Shown here piece by piece: positions 61,042 to 64,000 of a stretch of DNA of 64,000 nucleotides. A program made the translations under genes and the position numbers. The stretch lies in the NCBI RefSeq assembly GCF_000695255.1, contig NZ_JMIB01000002.1, positions 1 through 64,000 on the forward strand, read 5' to 3'. The stretch's first letter is position 1; every line of letters begins with the position of its first letter. Below the pieces are notes generated by a model that was given only the letters and a program-made list of their open reading frames with translations, was not told where the DNA came from and searched no databases. The stretch comes from Photobacterium galatheae. Its GTDB lineage: Bacteria > Pseudomonadota > Gammaproteobacteria > Enterobacterales > Vibrionaceae.

Positions 61042-61665
61042 ATGACAACCACCGAACTATTTATAGCATGGTTTGCTGTAATGTTCCCGCTTGTAATCAG
61101 CCCAGGCCCCGCAAATATCGTATTTGCAATATCTGGCGCAAAATCAGGATTAAAACGCTCTCTACCTTTGGTTGCTGGGATTGACCTGATTTTTCTCGTC
61201 TATTCAATCATCATCGGATTTGGCTTTGGGTTAACATTACAAAAATACCCACAATACTTCCAAATCATTCAACTTGCAGGTGCAACTTATTTAATTTATT
61301 TATCATATAAATTCATCAAACCGACACAAAAAAAAGATACAGATAAAAAGGATGAGAGTCAGAAAACTTTTTTCAGCTTCTGGGATGGCATTGTCATTCA
61401 ACTGCTAAACCCGAAAGGTTTAGTCATGCTCGTACTGATGTTTTCTCTGTTTACGACACCAGAATCGTCCATGCATACAACCTTATCTTTGATCGTTTGG
61501 TTGTGTATTTTAAATGTGTCTGCACACATTCTTTGGGTCATTTTCGGTTCTCATATTTTATCCAGATGGAGCAGTGGCAGAAGTGAGAAACTTCAGTCTT
61601 TTTTCTACGCTTTCAGTCTGATTTCGGTTGCTGTCTGGATCATATTCGATGCTATCAATAAATAG
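61042..61665 (+). CDS. LysE/RhtB-family exporter
   Basis: A 207-residue membrane protein with six helices. The family signature SPGPANIVFAISGAKSGLKR is near the N-terminus, and LNPKGLVMLVLMF follows in the middle. These proteins export amino acids or derivatives. ATG 61042 with TTGGAG nine bases ahead is chosen over the upstream in-frame codon. It starts an operon with an FAD enzyme and an SbnA-like enzyme. Confidence 0.85.
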   Translation: MTTTELFIAWFAVMFPLVISPGPANIVFAISGAKSGLKRSLPLVAGIDLIFLVYSIIIGFGFGLTLQKYPQYFQIIQLAGATYLIYLSYKFIKPTQKKDTDKKDESQKTFFSFWDGIVIQLLNPKGLVMLVLMFSLFTTPESSMHTTLSLIVWLCILNVSAHILWVIFGSHILSRWSSGRSEKLQSFFYAFSLISVAVWIIFDAINK

Positions 61666-61675
61666 GGAGAATCAA

Positions 61676-63439
61676 GTGAGCATTATAAAAGTTGCAATTG
61701 TGGGAATGGGCTCAAGAGGCCTCACATTACTGAGCAGATTTATCTCTGCTTCTCTTGAGGACCAGTCCATCAATCTAGAAATCACGGTCTTCGATCATAA
61801 AACAATCGGTGTCGGTGAACATGATATCACTCAACCCGATCACCTGCTGCTCAATACTGTTGCAGGTCAGTTAACGATGTTTCCGGAGTTGGACAGCGAG
61901 ATCTATGGCACCCGGCTTCAAGGCCATAGTTTTCTCGAATGGTGCCACCGGAACGACATTCGAATTGATTTAAACAGCCACCAGAATCAAACTCAAGGTC
62001 AGCCAGTCTCAAAAGGCGACTTTCTCCCAAGAAGACTTTTGGGAAGTTACTTGCATGACTCATATCAACAAATGATTCAGCAAGTTCCAGATAACTTAAA
62101 ACTCACGGTTATTCATGAAGCAGTCGTGGATATCGAAGTATTCAACGACCGCTATCTTGTGATCACAGAAAATGAACAGATAGAGACTGATGCGGTTTGT
62201 TTAACGCTTGGCCATACGGGTAGCCAAAAAATCAATCACAATATTGGGTACAGAGACAGAGACGCTTTAAAATCAATTCAAGCAAATGAAACAGTTCTGG
62301 TAAACGGTCTTGGCTTAACCGCAATGGACTTAATCGCAGAGTTGACCTTAGGTAAAGGCGGAAAAATTATTCGTGAAAACCGAGGTTCTTCTGTTATCTA
62401 TCAACCTTCTGGTCATGAACCCAATATTATCGTCACTTCGAACAATGGCATCCCCTTTCGAGTCAGACCTGAAATTCGACAAGATGACTCTCCGAATGAA
62501 AGCTATTTTTTGAAAGATAGAATTAGCCAGCTCAAAGAAAGTCATCAAGACATTGATTTCTATCGTGACATTTTCCCTTATCTCAAACTCGAGATGAGAG
62601 TTTCTTATGTCATGTGCCAAATGTCATCTTCAGACAAGATATCGTTCAAACAAACGCTCAACACTTTACATGAAAAAAATTATCTTGAGATCAACAGTTT
62701 GATTGAGTCCATTGAAAGTGATTTTGAGCCTCTGAACTTTAATGATGTATTTACACAAAAACCGGAACATTGCCAAACACAAGATGAGTACCAGGCATGG
62801 TTCTGTCATTTCATTGAGCAAGATTTAGAACAAGCCTGGCAAGGTTTCAATGTCAGCCCTCTGAAAACAGCCATTGAAACCTTGAGAGATCTACGGGATT
62901 TAATTCGTAACGTCGTGAACTTCAACGGCTTGAGTCAAGAATCAGAGAAAGAGTTTTATACCCGATTCTACCCATTGTGTAACAAATTAGTGGGTGGCCC
63001 ACAACGAGAGCGACATGAAGATATTCTTGCGCTTATCAACCATGGTGTTGTCAAGGTCACGCAATCGAACCATTATCAAGATAATGTTTTAACAACAGCA
63101 TTTGGCCAAACCATTCACATTGATCATGTGATAGATGCCTATGTCAGTCAGAGTGGTCTTGAATCTTCAAGCTCGCCTTTGCTTCAGAATCTGAATCGAA
63201 AAGGTTTAGTGACTGCGAGAAATATAGGCAATAGTATGAGTCCAGTTCAAGTCAATCATCAATATAAAGTCACAACTTCAAATGGAGAAAAAATTCATAG
63301 GCTTTGGTGTATCGGTCCGAATATAGAGGGTGTCACTTTTTATAATCATTATGTTCCAACAGTAGGGAAATTAAACAGACCATTTTCCGAAGCAGATATG
63401 GTCGTAAAGAGCATTCTCTCAGAATTGTCTAATATTTAA
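61676..63439 (+). CDS. FAD/NAD(P)-binding protein (NAD_binding_9-like)
   Basis: A 587-residue protein. The start is GTG (ATAGGGAGAATCAA before it), giving SIIKVAIVGMGSRGLTLLSR, the dinucleotide-binding GxGxxG loop. GVGEHDITQPDHLLLNTVAG is typical of the NAD_binding_9 (PF13454) group, and VLVNGLGLTAMDLIAELTLG is a second nucleotide loop. Such proteins are thought to be flavin oxidoreductases or hydroxylases, some tied to amino-acid-derived natural products. It follows lysE by ten bases and precedes the SbnA-like gene by twenty. Reaction unknown. Confidence 0.75.
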   Translation: MSIIKVAIVGMGSRGLTLLSRFISASLEDQSINLEITVFDHKTIGVGEHDITQPDHLLLNTVAGQLTMFPELDSEIYGTRLQGHSFLEWCHRNDIRIDLNSHQNQTQGQPVSKGDFLPRRLLGSYLHDSYQQMIQQVPDNLKLTVIHEAVVDIEVFNDRYLVITENEQIETDAVCLTLGHTGSQKINHNIGYRDRDALKSIQANETVLVNGLGLTAMDLIAELTLGKGGKIIRENRGSSVIYQPSGHEPNIIVTSNNGIPFRVRPEIRQDDSPNESYFLKDRISQLKESHQDIDFYRDIFPYLKLEMRVSYVMCQMSSSDKISFKQTLNTLHEKNYLEINSLIESIESDFEPLNFNDVFTQKPEHCQTQDEYQAWFCHFIEQDLEQAWQGFNVSPLKTAIETLRDLRDLIRNVVNFNGLSQESEKEFYTRFYPLCNKLVGGPQRERHEDILALINHGVVKVTQSNHYQDNVLTTAFGQTIHIDHVIDAYVSQSGLESSSSPLLQNLNRKGLVTARNIGNSMSPVQVNHQYKVTTSNGEKIHRLWCIGPNIEGVTFYNHYVPTVGKLNRPFSEADMVVKSILSELSNI

Positions 63440-63459
63440 CGGTCATTATGTGAGGAAAC

Positions 63460-64000
63460 ATGATCATTAACAATCCCATGGAGTTGGTTTTTGACGATCT
63501 ATATTTAGAGAATAAAACCATTATCGATGATTCAAAACTATTTATTAAGCTTGAAGGCCACAATATTGGTGGTTCTATCAAAATTAAGCCTGCAATTAAA
63601 ATGATTGAGAAATTTGAAATGCAAGGTTTAATCAATGAAAACACTGAATTTATTGAAAGCTCATCTGGAAACCTGGGCGTCGCATTAAGTATCGTTTGCG
63701 CAATCAAGGGCTACAAGTTTAATTGTGTTGTTGACCCGAACATACAACCAACCACAGAGAACCTCATCAAATCATACGGGACTCATTTGATTAAAGTCAC
63801 TGAAAAAGATTCGAATGGTGGTTACCTGAGTTCCAGAATCAACCTGATCAAAAGTATTTGCAGGGACAAACCAAATTATATCTGGGTGAATCAATACGAA
63901 AACATTGATAATGTTGAAGCGCATTATCAGCTCACAGCTAAGAGCATCTACAACAACATCAAAGATGTGGATTATATTTTCGTTGGTTCTGGCACGACAG
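63460..64000 (+). CDS. SbnA-like PLP enzyme (cysteine-synthase fold), cut by window end
   Basis: The first 180 codons of a fold-type II PLP enzyme. GHNIGGSIKIKPAI holds the PLP lysine, ESSSGNLGVALSIVCAIKGY the phosphate-binding loop, and FNCVVDPNIQPTTENLIKSYG with GGYLSSRIN follow SbnA (N-(2-amino-2-carboxyethyl)-L-glutamate synthase) more closely than CysK. SbnA joins phosphoserine and glutamate on the way to 2,3-diaminopropionate. TGAGGAAAC precedes ATG 63460. The 3' end lies outside the window. Activity is inferred from family resemblance. Confidence 0.75.
   Translation, partial: MIINNPMELVFDDLYLENKTIIDDSKLFIKLEGHNIGGSIKIKPAIKMIEKFEMQGLINENTEFIESSSGNLGVALSIVCAIKGYKFNCVVDPNIQPTTENLIKSYGTHLIKVTEKDSNGGYLSSRINLIKSICRDKPNYIWVNQYENIDNVEAHYQLTAKSIYNNIKDVDYIFVGSGTT

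Noticed and set aside
1..64000. CRISPR array, tRNA or rRNA genes, intact insertion sequences
   Set aside because: No regularly spaced repeats, no cloverleaf or rRNA signature, and no transposase frame were seen by eye in the window.

Overview
The window looks like a chromosomal segment of a marine gammaproteobacterium, most likely a Vibrionaceae member such as Photobacterium or Vibrio. The grounds are a near-complete syp-type symbiosis/biofilm polysaccharide locus, a GlyGly-CTERM surface protein, a BCCT osmolyte carrier, a Na+/alanine symporter and a kynurenine operon. The genus is inferred from gene content only.

Layout. Positions 1-5.3 kb are AT-rich and accessory: a stand-alone reverse transcriptase of the defence (DRT/UG) type, an Ash-like phage protein, tiny Cys-rich proteins (one intact, one broken), a small regulator plus membrane-protein pair, and gene debris. 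This is probably part of a satellite or prophage-like island whose integrase lies outside the window.

Positions 5.8-30.4 kb hold a CI-like HTH regulator and then a syp-like exopolysaccharide locus in the Vibrio fischeri order: sypA (STAS), sypB (OmpA lipoprotein), sypC (SLBB exporter), sypD, sypE (kinase/REC/PP2C), an inserted PhnD-like periplasmic protein, sypF (hybrid kinase), sypH-sypP (glycosyltransferases, flippase, polymerase/ligase, acetyltransferase, chain-length regulator), and a fused sypQ-sypR. The sigma-54 activator gene sypG is missing from its usual place between sypF and sypH. Even so, five sigma-54 -24/-12 elements can be read by eye, upstream of sypA, sypH, sypI, sypM and sypP, several with a shared enhancer-like motif. 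SypA, SypE and SypF would form a partner-switch and phosphorelay control layer, and the rest would build, flip, polymerise and export the polymer.

Positions 30.6-40.5 kb carry single genes: an EndoU-like RNase fused to a lamin-tail domain, an SDR, a regulator, a VIT/VWA GlyGly-CTERM protein whose signal peptide is cut off by a one-base frameshift, a BCCT transporter, a LprI-MliC lysozyme-inhibitor fusion, and MarR and AraC regulators. A run of hairpins at 40.66-40.77 kb looks like a dispersed intergenic repeat.

Positions 41-56.2 kb hold kynABU with a divergent LysR gene, a GNAT/Nudix/VOC/GNAT run, pseudogene debris, small conserved genes, a tetR-MFP-RND efflux operon with a palindromic operator, a beta/gamma-crystallin protein, an ACT protein and a GNAT enzyme. 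Positions 56.4-60.3 kb hold a candidate sRNA, a Na+/alanine symporter, an EamA exporter and an O-methyltransferase. The right edge (61.0-64.0 kb) opens an operon of LysE exporter, FAD/NAD(P)-binding enzyme and SbnA-like PLP enzyme. It is cut by the window end and may be an undescribed amino-acid-derived metabolite pathway.
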